The translations under genes were made by a program, and so were the position numbers. This document shows positions 33,301-42,012 of a stretch of DNA of 64,000 nt, piece by piece. The DNA comes from Planctomycetaceae bacterium (lineage in GTDB: Bacteria; Planctomycetota; UBA1135; GCA-002686595). The DNA lies in NCBI GenBank assembly GCA_016125265.1, contig WGMC01000020.1, forward strand, positions 88,505 through 152,504, written 5' to 3'. The notes below the pieces were generated by a model. That model was not told the origin of the DNA. It saw nothing but the letters and a program-made list of their open reading frames with translations, and ran no database searches. The stretch's first letter is position 1. Each line of letters opens with the position of its first letter.

Positions 33301-34815
33301 GCGCCGCTCCGGCGGGCTCCAGCCCCGCGACGGGGGCAGCGGGATCTGCTCGTACGCGCTCTGCCACAGCACGTTGCCGGAGAACAGATCGAACGCGGCG
33401 AGGGTGCCGAGTTGGGTCAGCACGAGCACCCGATGGCCCTCGACGTGCACCGGCGGCGCGGAGTACTCGCGCTCGTGCCGGTTGAACATGTTGAGCTCGC
33501 GCTGGCCGCTCAGCACGCTGGTCGACCACTGCAGGCTGCCGGTCGACAGCTCGAAACACGCGAGGTGCAACTCGACCCGGCCCTGCATGCTGACGAGCGG
33601 CACCAAGACCCGCGATCCCGCGACGACGGGCGGGCCGGCCACGTGCAGGCGCGCCGCGATGCCCTGGGCCTCGAGGTCGATGCCCGCCGTGGGCACATGG
33701 TTCCAAAGCGGCCGGCCGTCCTCCGCGTCGAACGCGAAGAGGCGCCGCTCGGGCAGGCGCACGGTGATCACGATGCCCTGGAAGTCGGCGTTGTCGAGGT
33801 CGTAGCGGGGGATCTGCAGCGCGGCGACCACGACACCCGAACCGACGGCCGGCGCGACCACGGACATGCCGCGGTCCAGGCCAGAGAAGAACTCCGCGCG
33901 CGCGCCGCCCGAGAGCTGGGACCAGCCGGCCGGTTCGTCGCTCTGCCACAAGAGCTCGCCGTCGAGCGCGTTGGCGGCCACCACCGAAAGGCCGGTGTTG
34001 ACGAACACGCGGTCGTCCCACAGCACCGGGAACAGGTTGAACGCCTCGGGTTCGCGGTTGTCGCCGAACGGCCCGGGGGGCAGGGGTAGCGCGAACCGCT
34101 CGACCTGCGTGCCGGGGAGGGGGCCCGGCAACTCGTCCGCCGCGGGGATGTTCAGGAACGCGTCCTCGGGACCGCTGCCGCGGTTCTGGCTGGCCGCCTC
34201 GCGCGCCGCCCACTCGGCCGTGCGGTCGAGGCGCAGCACCTCGGCGACCCGCCGGCCCTGCTCCCACGCCAGGAGGGCCTCGTGGGGGTGTCCGCGCTCC
34301 CATTCCAGGTCCCCGAGGGCCCACCAGGCCCGCTCCGCCGCCGGGGCGACCGGCCAGCGCCGGGCCAGTTCGAGCAGCCCCTTCGCATCCGCCCGCGCGA
34401 GCGCCGCCTCCAGGTCGGCCTCCGCGCGCTCCCCGAACTCCGCCGCGTACTCCTCGAGGCCGGCGGGGGAGAGCTCCATCAGGGCGAGCCGGGCCCACTC
34501 GGCCGCGCCTAGGTGGCTGGCCGAGCGCCCGTCCGCCTGGGGCAGAACGTCCCCCCGGTGCCGCTCGAGCAGCCGCGCCAGATCCGGGAAGGCGAGCCGC
34601 CGCCGCTGGGGGCTGGCGAGGTGGTCCGCCGCCCGCTCCATCAGCTCGCGGGCCTCGCGCGTCTCCGCCAGGCTGTAGAACCGCCCCCGATCCTGCCCCG
34701 ACGCCCCCGGCAGCCCCACCGCCACGGCCACCGCCGGAGCGAGCACCAAGCCCCAAGCACCGCGCGCAAGGGCCAAACGGGCCCCGTGGACCCAAGAAGG
34801 GGGAAAAATCGTCAT
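30331..34815 (-). CDS. Giant secreted PQQ-like beta-propeller protein with helical repeats
   Basis: About 1494 residues from the ATG at 34815; an ATG at 34833 would add six. Signal peptide: GLVLAPAVAVAVGLPGASG. Residues ~40-250 are helical (TPR-like). The first quinoprotein-type propeller spans ~250-650, with blades such as VVAANALDGELLWQSDEP and LAAFDLFSGNVLWQSAYEQ. A helical repeat region spans ~700-1050. A second propeller fills ~1100-1494 (SVLGLDARDGRAVWRIEPES; VLGVEPTTGIQLWDVALP). PQQ-binding residues cannot be verified, and most such planctomycete proteins are thought to bind no cofactor. Possibly an outer-membrane or periplasmic assembly or scaffold protein. It is the first gene of this half of the cluster. 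Confidence 0.82.
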   Translation of the reverse strand: MTIFPPSWVHGARLALARGAWGLVLAPAVAVAVGLPGASGQDRGRFYSLAETREARELMERAADHLASPQRRRLAFPDLARLLERHRGDVLPQADGRSASHLGAAEWARLALMELSPAGLEEYAAEFGERAEADLEAALARADAKGLLELARRWPVAPAAERAWWALGDLEWERGHPHEALLAWEQGRRVAEVLRLDRTAEWAAREAASQNRGSGPEDAFLNIPAADELPGPLPGTQVERFALPLPPGPFGDNREPEAFNLFPVLWDDRVFVNTGLSVVAANALDGELLWQSDEPAGWSQLSGGARAEFFSGLDRGMSVVAPAVGSGVVVAALQIPRYDLDNADFQGIVITVRLPERRLFAFDAEDGRPLWNHVPTAGIDLEAQGIAARLHVAGPPVVAGSRVLVPLVSMQGRVELHLACFELSTGSLQWSTSVLSGQRELNMFNRHEREYSAPPVHVEGHRVLVLTQLGTLAAFDLFSGNVLWQSAYEQIPLPPSRGWSPPERRRVWKTAPPVVEGGVVLATPADSEDLIAVSLEDGGFLWSMPRERLRPMRASDYDVDTLLGAREDSVVLGGGWIATYRKPGSLGSQDPGTFHLPEFELGRRVEDSPDRRPRPVLSAEGVLVAGPDRLELIPYDGARIDESRTVTIDPEERGNLLVGEGALYSLNGRWLHGFVDLAQLEERLRARLAESPGDTEALGSLARISLRRVDTLVAAGSLRLGIERLAEVRAPMEAQLENSPGRSLVEQLGQLARREAELLAAVGESEAALVLLEQVLARAETTRERADVLLEMHPLLLGLDRTRWWALLERIDAEARALDVSGASLARVDPLWTSFANAASPKALAPVPLVLWLAVQRALDAERYGDAAAALEHWHVALDRARNVQLTENRGAGERIQLRIGELLASAGAELYAPFEQRAQRDLDDALSRRDGRALESLVRRYPFARAATAARRSLVDLALERGDVAAMVQYVVGASPAERPGSGSSSSAVERDQAHLLALLAVGLGRAGNRAFEEGLLASLSENHGDLVLDVEPYRGMALEQWRGRTRGALDGSLWERSELDASLVTSARLSAPRVVVGQLPQVAPEPESTRGPAWIHMLSGAVEAFADGGDETPLWSAPLERSVPLGRAGEYCQLFSNRIAVLQGESVLGLDARDGRAVWRIEPESGQVLDLASASGVLLLRTWTPEVGFAVLGVEPTTGIQLWDVALPAERKWGAPIAGERYAVFASEAYGVNSRLVVLDVFRGAVLGTFDLDENLGPRATGWIQDGRLYLPSFVQQRLVAFDLVSKRVPWTLRLAPGMDLYAVVRQGASVYLVAQPRTLGPGAPAGELIAVDLATGGARTVHQLGADDRLLGVAQGRRTDLLAPFLFVASPTQGAVGTPVAAIHLPSGRRWTQRLPVQAEELYEGIWPAPVVAKNLCILPYVTRDPSTRNRRAVHLVLLDLSNGARRDARVLHGAFTRVEDLSLLPVGNALWISGWSASRGDGRFEIWRPR

Positions 34816-35269
34816 GGAGCGTGGCCGAGCCATCTTAGGACGTGACGCGCAGGGCGCAGCGCCCGGAGTGCCCCCAAAGGCCCACGCCCGCCGCCCCCCC
34901 CGCTATCGACCACCCGAGCCCCCCCTACGCAGCACCGCCACCTCCGTGTGCGTACGGTGCGAGTCCCGGAGAACTTCCGCGCCCATGGGAAGTAGTCGAG
35001 GGGTCCGAACACGGAGTCGGCTTGAGGCAGCCCCGTGCTCCTACCCGGGCTCCAAAAGAGCCCGAGGACGTCCGTTCGGCGCGCCAATCTCAGGCCCTCC
35101 GCGAGTAATGCGATGGGGGCGTTTCCGGTGACCGGCCGCGGGAATCGCCCCTGGACTTTCGATTTTGCTTCAGCCCGCCAAGCCTCGGGGTCCGCGCGAT
35201 CCCCGAAAAGCTCGGCAAATAGTCGAGTCCACGGGACAACTACTGACACTTGCCGTCAGCCCACCGCAT
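34816..35269. other. 454-bp gap with a doubtful minus-strand frame
   Basis: The right part is visibly less GC-rich than the core genome. On the minus strand a frame from a GTG at 35249, 20 bases after the TIR gene stop, runs 145 codons into the start of the propeller gene. Its first ~95 residues (RLFAELFGDRADPEAW; NAPIALLAEGLRLARRTDV) look protein-like, while the end is GC shadow (GGGGGRGPLG). It could be a small third gene of the TIR operon or a decayed remnant. I recognise no family. The propeller gene promoter must also lie here. Confidence 0.35.
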
Positions 35270-36115
35270 CTAGGGTCCACGAACGTGTGGAAAGAACCGT
35301 GCAACCGCTGCCCGAACACAGCGAGGCGCCTCCTCCGCGAGCCAGCGGATGAACTCTTCCAATCGAGCCTCCCGCACAAGCAACTCTAGGAGAGAGAGAA
35401 GTTGCTCGTTCAAGCTGTTTCCAGCGAGGCTCCCACGATCCGTAGAGGTGTCCAAACAAAACGACTGCAAGTGTTGCAGCGTGACGCAATGCAATGCGAT
35501 GCGCCGGATGGTGCGGGGGTCCATCTGCTGAAGCACCGCATCCGCTACCGGCTCGTGTTCGATTGCGCATTGCCAGGCTTTCCGGGTTTCGGCTGAGTAC
35601 GCGTGGGCGCGGCTCTGAAGCAAGGCGGCTGGAGCCCGCAAGTTCGGGGCGATTGCCGCTTCCGCCAGTGTGGGCCGGGCCTTCATCACTTCCTGCACGA
35701 GCCATGCTGGACGCGTTTGGCTCAGGAGAAAGCCCACGACATTCCTCACGCCACTCTCGAAATCCGGGAAAAGGTCGACGTACTGGAGCGGCTTAAGCAA
35801 CGTGGGCAGACGTACATCTTCGAGACGCAGTGGAATCAAGAGGCCCCCGTTCTTGCCGCCCAACTGTCGCGCTAGCATCGAAGTCCATTCCCGCTGGACC
35901 CAGGGGGAGGCCAAAGAAGCAGATGACAAGAGTACGAGTAGGTAGCCGGCATCCTCCAACGCCTCGTCGATTCCAGCGACCCAGTTCTGGCCCGGCTGCA
36001 GGGAGGATGCATCGAGCCACACCTGAAGCTCCACCTTCCGGAGTTCGTCGGCAACTCGATTCGCTGCCTTGGAGTCCGCATGGGCATAGCTGATAAAAAT
36101 CCGCGGGTTGCTCAT
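35270..36115 (-). CDS. TIR-domain protein with EAD-like C-terminal helical domain
   Basis: 281 residues. Residues 4-135 are a TIR domain: PRIFISYAHADSKAANRVAD, VWLDASSLQPGQNW, LLVLLSSASLASPWVQREW, IPLRLEDVRLPTLLKPLQYV. Glu76 in PWVQREW is the expected NADase catalytic glutamate. Residues ~145-235 are helical and unrecognised. The last ~40 (LNEQLLSLLELLVREARLEE, then FIRWLAEEAPR) resemble effector-associated domains, small death-fold-like adaptors of bacterial conflict systems. The ATG has GAGAGGTG about 8 bases upstream. Codon use is less GC-skewed than in neighbours. It lies downstream of the TIR-CHAT gene on the same strand, 342 bp away. Confidence 0.82.
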   Translation of the reverse strand: MSNPRIFISYAHADSKAANRVADELRKVELQVWLDASSLQPGQNWVAGIDEALEDAGYLLVLLSSASLASPWVQREWTSMLARQLGGKNGGLLIPLRLEDVRLPTLLKPLQYVDLFPDFESGVRNVVGFLLSQTRPAWLVQEVMKARPTLAEAAIAPNLRAPAALLQSRAHAYSAETRKAWQCAIEHEPVADAVLQQMDPRTIRRIALHCVTLQHLQSFCLDTSTDRGSLAGNSLNEQLLSLLELLVREARLEEFIRWLAEEAPRCVRAAVARFFPHVRGP

Positions 36116-36457
36116 ATCCCAGCACCTCTCTGATAGGCCACAGTCCGGTCGCCGCCAAACGCTCCGGATGCGCAGCGGGGCTCAGCGTCGCCCGCTGCAG
36201 GCTGTTGTTCGGCTCGCTGCATCACTTTTTATTTCCTAACTCGTGGTGGAAGGGCTCCGCGGTACGACTACGCTCTGCGGTGGCTCCCAAATTTGATCCA
36301 CTTGTTCTTGCCGTCCGGGAGGGCTGGCGCCCGCCGGTTGGGGTTGGGGGTCGTTAGGTGTGAGGCTCCGCCAGTCGGGGTTGGGGCGATGGGTTGGGTG
36401 ACCAGCGCCTCGGCGGCGACGGGGTTGGCGTCCGGCGTCGGTGCGGGAAGAGCGCAG
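36116..36457. other. 342-bp gap between TIR-CHAT and TIR-EAD genes
   Basis: No convincing gene. The part nearest the TIR-EAD gene includes an AT-rich patch (CACTTTTTATTTCCTAAC on the plus strand, around 36223-36240), which could be its promoter region. Between that patch and the gene is an 8-bp stem (GCAGCGGG 36172-36179 with CCCGCTGC 36191-36198), lying in the presumed leader. The distance suggests the TIR-EAD gene has its own promoter rather than relying on read-through. Confidence 0.45.
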
Positions 36458-39400
36458 CTACGGCGTACCAAGTTGCTCCAGGAGCAGGGTCAGCTCGACG
36501 GCGTCGGCGTAGTGAAGGGTGGGGCCTTCGGCGAGGGCGGGGTCGCGGGAGCCGTCGAGGATGGCGAGTAAGGGTCGGGCGAGGGCGCTGAGGTCGGCTC
36601 GTGTGTCTGCGGCGCTCGACCACGCGGCGAGCTGCTGGCGCAGTTGGGCTTCGAGCTGCGGGAGTTGGGCGCGGACTTCGGGGGGGAGGGCGTTGGGCGG
36701 GGTGGCTGGGTCTTTGGCGACTGCGATGAGGAGGATCTCGCCGCTGAGCTGGGCGACGACGCCTTGGGTGATCTCCCAACCGGCGCGGCGGGCGGCGGCG
36801 TAGGCTGCAATGGCGTTGCCGCGGGCTTGTTTGGCAGCGGCGGGATTGCTGGTTGCGCGTTCGAGATCCTGGAGGGTCTTCCAAGTGTGCCACGGCTCGG
36901 CATTGATTCCGAACCGGCTCTTGCACTCGAACGCGCGCGCGAGTTCGGCGCGCGCCTGATCGAAGCGTCTGAGGGCAACGAGAGAGTCAGCGGCGTTGCT
37001 ACGGGCGACTCCTTCCTTCATCGCGTCAGCGGTCTCCGGCTGGGCGTAGATCTCCGCCGCTTGGCGGAAGTAGAGGACGGCTTCCTCGCCGCGTCCGGAC
37101 ATGGCGGCGTACAGGGTGCCGAGCTGGCTGCGGCTGGCGGCCTCGCCGCGCGTGTCCCCGGCCTGCATCTTCATAGCGAGGGAGCGCTGGTACGCGCCTT
37201 CCGCCTCCTCGAACTGGCCAGCTGATTGGTGAACAATGCCAACCTGGTGCCAGACTTTGGCGACGGATTTCAGCTCGTTCACGCCTTCGAACAGTCTGCG
37301 GGCTTCGGCGTAGGCATGGAGAGCGGTGACATAGCGCCCCTGCCGGAGACGGAGGGTGGCGAGCTGGAAGGTTCCGGTGGCGACGGCGCGGAGGTCGCCG
37401 CGCTTATTCAGGCGCTCGATCGCCTCCTCGTACTTGGCGGCAGCGGTATCGAGTTGGCCGAGTTTCATTAGGCAGTCCGCTTCGTCGACAACGCAGGCGG
37501 ACACCATACGGGCGGCGTACTCACTGCCGCTCGCGGCGAGGGATTCGAAGCGCTCGCGGGCGGTGGCCAAATGGGACAGCGCGGATTTCGGCGCCTCGCT
37601 CATCTGGAGGGCGCGGCCGAGACTGAACTGTGCCATCGCACGGTCGTAGGCGGCGCCGTGGTACGCGTCGTCGGCGAGGCATTCGGTCCGCTCGGCAAGC
37701 GCTTCCGCGGCGTCGACGGCTTCGCCGAAGCGACCGGATTCGAGGAGGCGGTCGATCCCAGCATCGGCGGCTAGGAAAGCGGATTGGGTCGGGGTGTCGC
37801 CGCACGCTTGTTCGTGGAGTTGCGCGGCGCGAGCTCGGATGTCGGAGACCTCGGCGAGGGCCTCACGGCGATCGGCCTCCGCCAGCAGGGCCTCGACGTT
37901 CGTCGCGAAGTCGATGACGGCTTCGGGGGCGGAAGCTTCGGGTGTGCTGGCGTCGGAGACTGCGTCAGCGGCCTGCGCATCGCACGTGGCGTGTAAGTGT
38001 CGCAGCGCGCCGAGCAGATTGGGAAGCTCCAGCCGGGTGAGGTGGGCGGCGAGGTGGGCTTGCTGGTATCGCCGCTCGTAGAGAAAACCGGCGAGTTCCC
38101 GGTAGGCCTCGGCCCACCGCCTGCGGGCGGCCGCCTCGGCCTCGCCGCCGCTTTCCCGCAGCTCGCGCAGCAAGGCCGGCGCGAGGGCGGGGTCGAAGCG
38201 AAGGTACGGAACGCTAAACGGGATCAGCTCTGCCAGACCCACGCCGACCAACGGAGCGGCCACCGCGAGCAAGTCGTCATGGGTTGCGACGGCAATCTGG
38301 CAGACATTCGCACACGCCTGCACATAGCCACCGCCTGCAAAAACCCCCAGCGGCGCCAGTTTCTCCCGGACCTCACTGGGCAGCCTTCGTAGGGAGAGCT
38401 CCACGCTGGCGAAGAGGGAGCGCTCGCGTTCGCCGGGGTAGCGGAGTTCTAGGTCCGCCATGATCTCGGCGAGTTCCGCCGTGGTCGCCTTGAGGCCGCG
38501 CCGTGCCAGCTCGGGGGTGAGCAGCACGAGGCTGCGGGCGTGGCCGTTCACGGTGGTCACCAAGGCCGCGATCTCCTCCTCGCGCTCGGCCTGCAGCGCT
38601 TCGGCGTGGACCGCGCCGCCGCCTGACTGCGCGGCGTTTTGTGCGAGCACGCGGGCGACCAGCTCCATGCCCTCGTCCTTGCCAAGACGCCCGACTTCCA
38701 GCACGTGGCCGCTATCGCCGAAGGGGGACGCGGTCGGGAGGATTTCCCGGGAGGTGAGGACGATCCGCGCTCGCGGTGCGCGCTCCAGCAGGTGGGCGCA
38801 CGCCGCAAGCACGGCGTCGAGCCTGGCTTGGTCGAAGTCCCGTGCCCCGGCCGCCTCGGACCCCTCGGGCGGCGGCAGGATGGTCTCCAGGTTGTCGAGC
38901 ACGAGGACGGTCGGCTGCTGTTCCAACGCGGCGGCCAGCGCGGCCTCGGCGTGCTCCAGTGTGTCCGCCTTGCCCGCGAAGTTGGGGTCGAGCTGCGTGC
39001 CCCACGCCACCAGCACGGCGCGGGCGGCGTTCTCCTCGGCGGGGAGGTGCTCGGCGGAGGCGAAAGCGGCGCGGGCGAAGCGCCGGGTGGCGACCAGCCA
39101 GCGCGCCAGTTCGACGGCGAGGGTGGTCTTGCCCTCTCCACCCTCGCCGCGCAGGACGACGTAGCCCTTGCTGGCCTCCACCAGCAGACGCTCGGCGGCG
39201 AGCAGCTCGCGGCTGCGTCCGACAAACGCGTGCTGAGGTGGCGACGGCAGTTTGCCAAGCGCGAGTGCGCGGTCCTTTTCCAGCTCCCGCCGCACGCGCT
39301 CACCCGGGACGTCGGCCAGAAGCACCGGATCCTCGCCGTCTTGGTAGAGCACGGGCACAAACCAGTCCTGCAGCTCGAGCGGGCGGCGGTCGATCTTGCC

Positions 39401-41179
39401 GGGCTCACCATCGCGCGGTTCCCAGCCCCAACCGCGTTGGCGTTCGCGCTCGAGGGCGATCTGTCCCTTCAACATCGCCGCTCCGACGCGCGCGCCCGCC
39501 GCCAGCGCCGGGTAGAAGACGGCGGTGAACTGCTTCGCCGTTTCGACGAGCACGGAGTGGCTCATGGCCGCCACCGAGCCGATGCCGCTCTGCAACAGGC
39601 TTCCGGCGACCGAGGCCTCGGGGCTCCGAATCGACTGCGCGGACTGGCAGGCTTCGAGGAAAAAGAGGCCGACTCCGGCGTTGCGCAGGCGTTCGCCAAG
39701 CTTGTCGGCGCTGACGATCACGGCATTGCGCTTCCGCAGTTTGCCCGTTTTGGCATCGTCGGGATGCTCGAAGACAAGCGCACCGAGGCCGGTGGATCTA
39801 TTGAAGACCCCGTGTCCGTCGAAGTGGACGATGTGGTAGGGGCGGCCGGCTTCGAGCGCGGATTTGAGCGCGTCGCAGAGCGCAGGGAACGTGGGCGGGG
39901 AGAGGATGGTGTAGTCCGCCAGGTCGCCGAGGGCGTTCAAAGCTTCCGTCAGCGGGCGGATGGAGATGCGGTGGTCGATGTAGCCGACGTCGGACTTGTG
40001 CTCCTTGCCGTCTTCCATCTCGATCAGCTTCTCCGGCCGCGCGCAGACGGCGAGCACACGCAGGGGCGGCTTGCGCGCAGCCTCGTCGAGCTTGGCGGGC
40101 GCCACGCCGCCGGGCAGGGAACGCCGCACGCGAGCGCCGATGCCGTCGTGGAAGAGGTAGCCATGGCCGTCGTGCAACAACTCCCACGGCAGCGCGAGGA
40201 TCTCGGTGGAGGCTTCCTGCGCCTCGCGTTGTGCGGCCTTGTCCTCTTCGCTAGCTGTGCGGCGGAGCTTCGTCTGCGGCGGCGCCTGGACGGTGAAGCG
40301 CCGCTGCGCCGTGGCGGCGAGTCCCTGCCACGCCCGGACGGCGTCGGCGCGGTCGTCTTCTTCCGCGCGAAGAGCGTCCCACAAGTCCTGCCCCCATTCG
40401 GGCAACTGCGCCTCGATGTGGCGCGCTCGTTTGGCGAACCCGCCGAACGGGGTGAGGAAGTAGCGCTCCAGGTAGAAACGCAGGTCACCCGCCTCGATCT
40501 TGCCCAGGGGCGCGGCGAAGGGGAACTCGGGGGATTCGGCGGCCGGTTCGGCGGCGCCGGGTGGGTAGAACGCGAGCGAGGCGGTGGCGACGGGGCGGCG
40601 GTTGCCGTCGACCAACTCGAAGCGGGTGGCGCGCAGGCGCAGCACCAGGTCGGCCAGCGGCGAGGTTGGGCGCGACTCGCCGATGTCGATCTTGCCGCCG
40701 CCAGCGCGGCCTTCGAGCGCGTCGAGCAGACCCGGCAGCAGGGCGTCCAGCGCGCCAGCACCGTCCGGGACGCGGATCCCGATCAGGTCGGCCGGCCATT
40801 CGTCGAGGTCGTCCTCCGGAGTGCGCGGCTGCGGTAGGCCGAGGATGGTGCGCAGGTCAGCGGTGGAGCCGTCGTCGAAGATCAGCGGGATGGTGCGCTT
40901 GGGTCTGTCGCCGCGACGCGCGTAGCGGAGTTCGCGGCGCACCCAGGCCGAGCCGGCCGCCCTCTTGCTGCCGACGGCGATGACCGTGGCGGCGCGGTCG
41001 ATGGACTCCTTGACCTGCGCGGGCAGTTCCTCGCCCGCGAGGAACTGCGAGTCCTCCAGCACGGTGTAGCCGCGCGTCTCCAGCCGCGCCCGCAGTTTGG
41101 CGACGAAGGCGTCGTCCCTGGTCGTGTGGGAAATGAATACGACGCGTCCCTCTGCCGCCGACCCCTGGGCACCGCTCAC
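36458..41179 (-). CDS. TIR-CHAT-STAND NTPase-TPR protein (putative immune effector/sensor)
   Basis: 1573 residues from a GTG at 41179, placed just before the TIR domain; the frame is open further upstream, but that 84-codon stretch is Pro/Arg/Ser shadow. The order is as follows. TIR, residues 12-~140 (RVVFISHTTRDDAFVAKLRA; Glu83 in WVRREL). A linker with a beta-rich region (~170-330). CHAT caspase-like protease ~370-620, with His456 in HFDGHGVF and Cys511 in FFLEACQSA. STAND/NB-ARC NTPase ~660-960, with P-loop GEGGEGKTT (Lys684), Walker B VLVLDNLE (Asp762) and LTSREI. A winged-helix-like segment, then about ten TPR-like repeats ~1130-1500. TPR or WH would sense, NTPase oligomerise, TIR deplete NAD and CHAT cleave a target: inference from families. 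Confidence 0.88.
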   Translation of the reverse strand: MSGAQGSAAEGRVVFISHTTRDDAFVAKLRARLETRGYTVLEDSQFLAGEELPAQVKESIDRAATVIAVGSKRAAGSAWVRRELRYARRGDRPKRTIPLIFDDGSTADLRTILGLPQPRTPEDDLDEWPADLIGIRVPDGAGALDALLPGLLDALEGRAGGGKIDIGESRPTSPLADLVLRLRATRFELVDGNRRPVATASLAFYPPGAAEPAAESPEFPFAAPLGKIEAGDLRFYLERYFLTPFGGFAKRARHIEAQLPEWGQDLWDALRAEEDDRADAVRAWQGLAATAQRRFTVQAPPQTKLRRTASEEDKAAQREAQEASTEILALPWELLHDGHGYLFHDGIGARVRRSLPGGVAPAKLDEAARKPPLRVLAVCARPEKLIEMEDGKEHKSDVGYIDHRISIRPLTEALNALGDLADYTILSPPTFPALCDALKSALEAGRPYHIVHFDGHGVFNRSTGLGALVFEHPDDAKTGKLRKRNAVIVSADKLGERLRNAGVGLFFLEACQSAQSIRSPEASVAGSLLQSGIGSVAAMSHSVLVETAKQFTAVFYPALAAGARVGAAMLKGQIALERERQRGWGWEPRDGEPGKIDRRPLELQDWFVPVLYQDGEDPVLLADVPGERVRRELEKDRALALGKLPSPPQHAFVGRSRELLAAERLLVEASKGYVVLRGEGGEGKTTLAVELARWLVATRRFARAAFASAEHLPAEENAARAVLVAWGTQLDPNFAGKADTLEHAEAALAAALEQQPTVLVLDNLETILPPPEGSEAAGARDFDQARLDAVLAACAHLLERAPRARIVLTSREILPTASPFGDSGHVLEVGRLGKDEGMELVARVLAQNAAQSGGGAVHAEALQAEREEEIAALVTTVNGHARSLVLLTPELARRGLKATTAELAEIMADLELRYPGERERSLFASVELSLRRLPSEVREKLAPLGVFAGGGYVQACANVCQIAVATHDDLLAVAAPLVGVGLAELIPFSVPYLRFDPALAPALLRELRESGGEAEAAARRRWAEAYRELAGFLYERRYQQAHLAAHLTRLELPNLLGALRHLHATCDAQAADAVSDASTPEASAPEAVIDFATNVEALLAEADRREALAEVSDIRARAAQLHEQACGDTPTQSAFLAADAGIDRLLESGRFGEAVDAAEALAERTECLADDAYHGAAYDRAMAQFSLGRALQMSEAPKSALSHLATARERFESLAASGSEYAARMVSACVVDEADCLMKLGQLDTAAAKYEEAIERLNKRGDLRAVATGTFQLATLRLRQGRYVTALHAYAEARRLFEGVNELKSVAKVWHQVGIVHQSAGQFEEAEGAYQRSLAMKMQAGDTRGEAASRSQLGTLYAAMSGRGEEAVLYFRQAAEIYAQPETADAMKEGVARSNAADSLVALRRFDQARAELARAFECKSRFGINAEPWHTWKTLQDLERATSNPAAAKQARGNAIAAYAAARRAGWEITQGVVAQLSGEILLIAVAKDPATPPNALPPEVRAQLPQLEAQLRQQLAAWSSAADTRADLSALARPLLAILDGSRDPALAEGPTLHYADAVELTLLLEQLGTP

Positions 41180-41330
41180 GCGATCGATACTAAGCGGGGG
41201 GGCCGGGATCGGCAACGCCGAACTGGCGGGCAGGTCCGGCCCGTCAAGGGCGAGCGCGCCGGGCCGATGCGAGTACGAGGACGGGCTCCGGCAGGGCCGG
41301 GCGTGGCGCTCCGCAGCCCTGCAATGTGGG

Positions 41331-41846
41331 TCAGGCTTGGGACGTGACCCGCGCGGATGCCCAGCGGTCGTACGGGGTCCGCCCTGTGGCAACCACGGTG
41401 ACCAGCCACCGCAGGGGACCGGCGAACGCAACGGCCAGAGGTCCCCAAACCCACATCGGGAACGCAGCGTCGCCAGAGAGTGCGGCCTGCAGGGCCACCG
41501 TGTGCCCGAGCTCCCAAGGGACGAACTTCCCAGCGTTTCGCAACAACGCAGACGCGAACGAGAGCCGCTCTCCGGATTCGCGGGACACCACCAGTCCGAG
41601 CAGGCGCTTGCCGAGCGACGCCCGCATCGACGAGCTCTCGCAAAGGGCGAAGTACACCGTGACCGGAAGGGTCATCGTCAGAAAGCCGAGGGCTTGTGCT
41701 GTCCAGGGGTTCTCGGGCGGTGCTGGACCGCCACCTGTCGCCAGCATCACAACACCGAAGAGCAGACCGCCCCAGAGGGCGATCACGAACCAGTCCAGGG
41801 CGAACGCCAGTAGACGGCGAATAGCGATCTTTCGTTCGTTATTCAC
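41331..41846 (-). CDS. RDD-family membrane protein
   Basis: 171 residues. RRLLAFALDWFVIALWGG carries the Arg...Asp pair of the RDD domain, and SMRASLGKRLLGLVV is its second signature (SLGKxLLGL). Three to four membrane helices are present. RDD proteins have varied roles, including ion/proton exchange and unidentified transport; none can be assigned here. GC content is lower than in the flanking conserved genes. It starts 151 bp upstream of the TIR-CHAT gene on the same strand, with no evident functional link. Confidence 0.8.
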   Translation of the reverse strand: MNNERKIAIRRLLAFALDWFVIALWGGLLFGVVMLATGGGPAPPENPWTAQALGFLTMTLPVTVYFALCESSSMRASLGKRLLGLVVSRESGERLSFASALLRNAGKFVPWELGHTVALQAALSGDAAFPMWVWGPLAVAFAGPLRWLVTVVATGRTPYDRWASARVTSQA

Positions 41847-42012
41847 GTCGGACCTCGGAGCGTGGTGGAGGCTGCCCCGCGCGTGGGTTCAGAGTACGGC
41901 ACGGAGACGGTCGAGGGGCGATGGATCCGAGGGCTGCTGACGGAGCTTCCGCCTCCGCGGAACCGAAAGCTCCTCACGCCATCCGCGCGCCTGCGCCAAC
42001 CCGGCATGCCCG

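Noticed and set aside
36234..36359. Possible integron attC site (CCTAAC ... GTTAGGT) near the TIR genes
   Set aside because: The outer core boxes roughly fit, but the first base of the left box is wrong and no complementary inner L boxes are present, nor an integrase or cassette array.
41180..41431. 84-codon N-terminal extension of the TIR-CHAT protein
   Set aside because: Pro/Arg/Ser-rich without domain character; the TIR fold starts right after the GTG at 41179.
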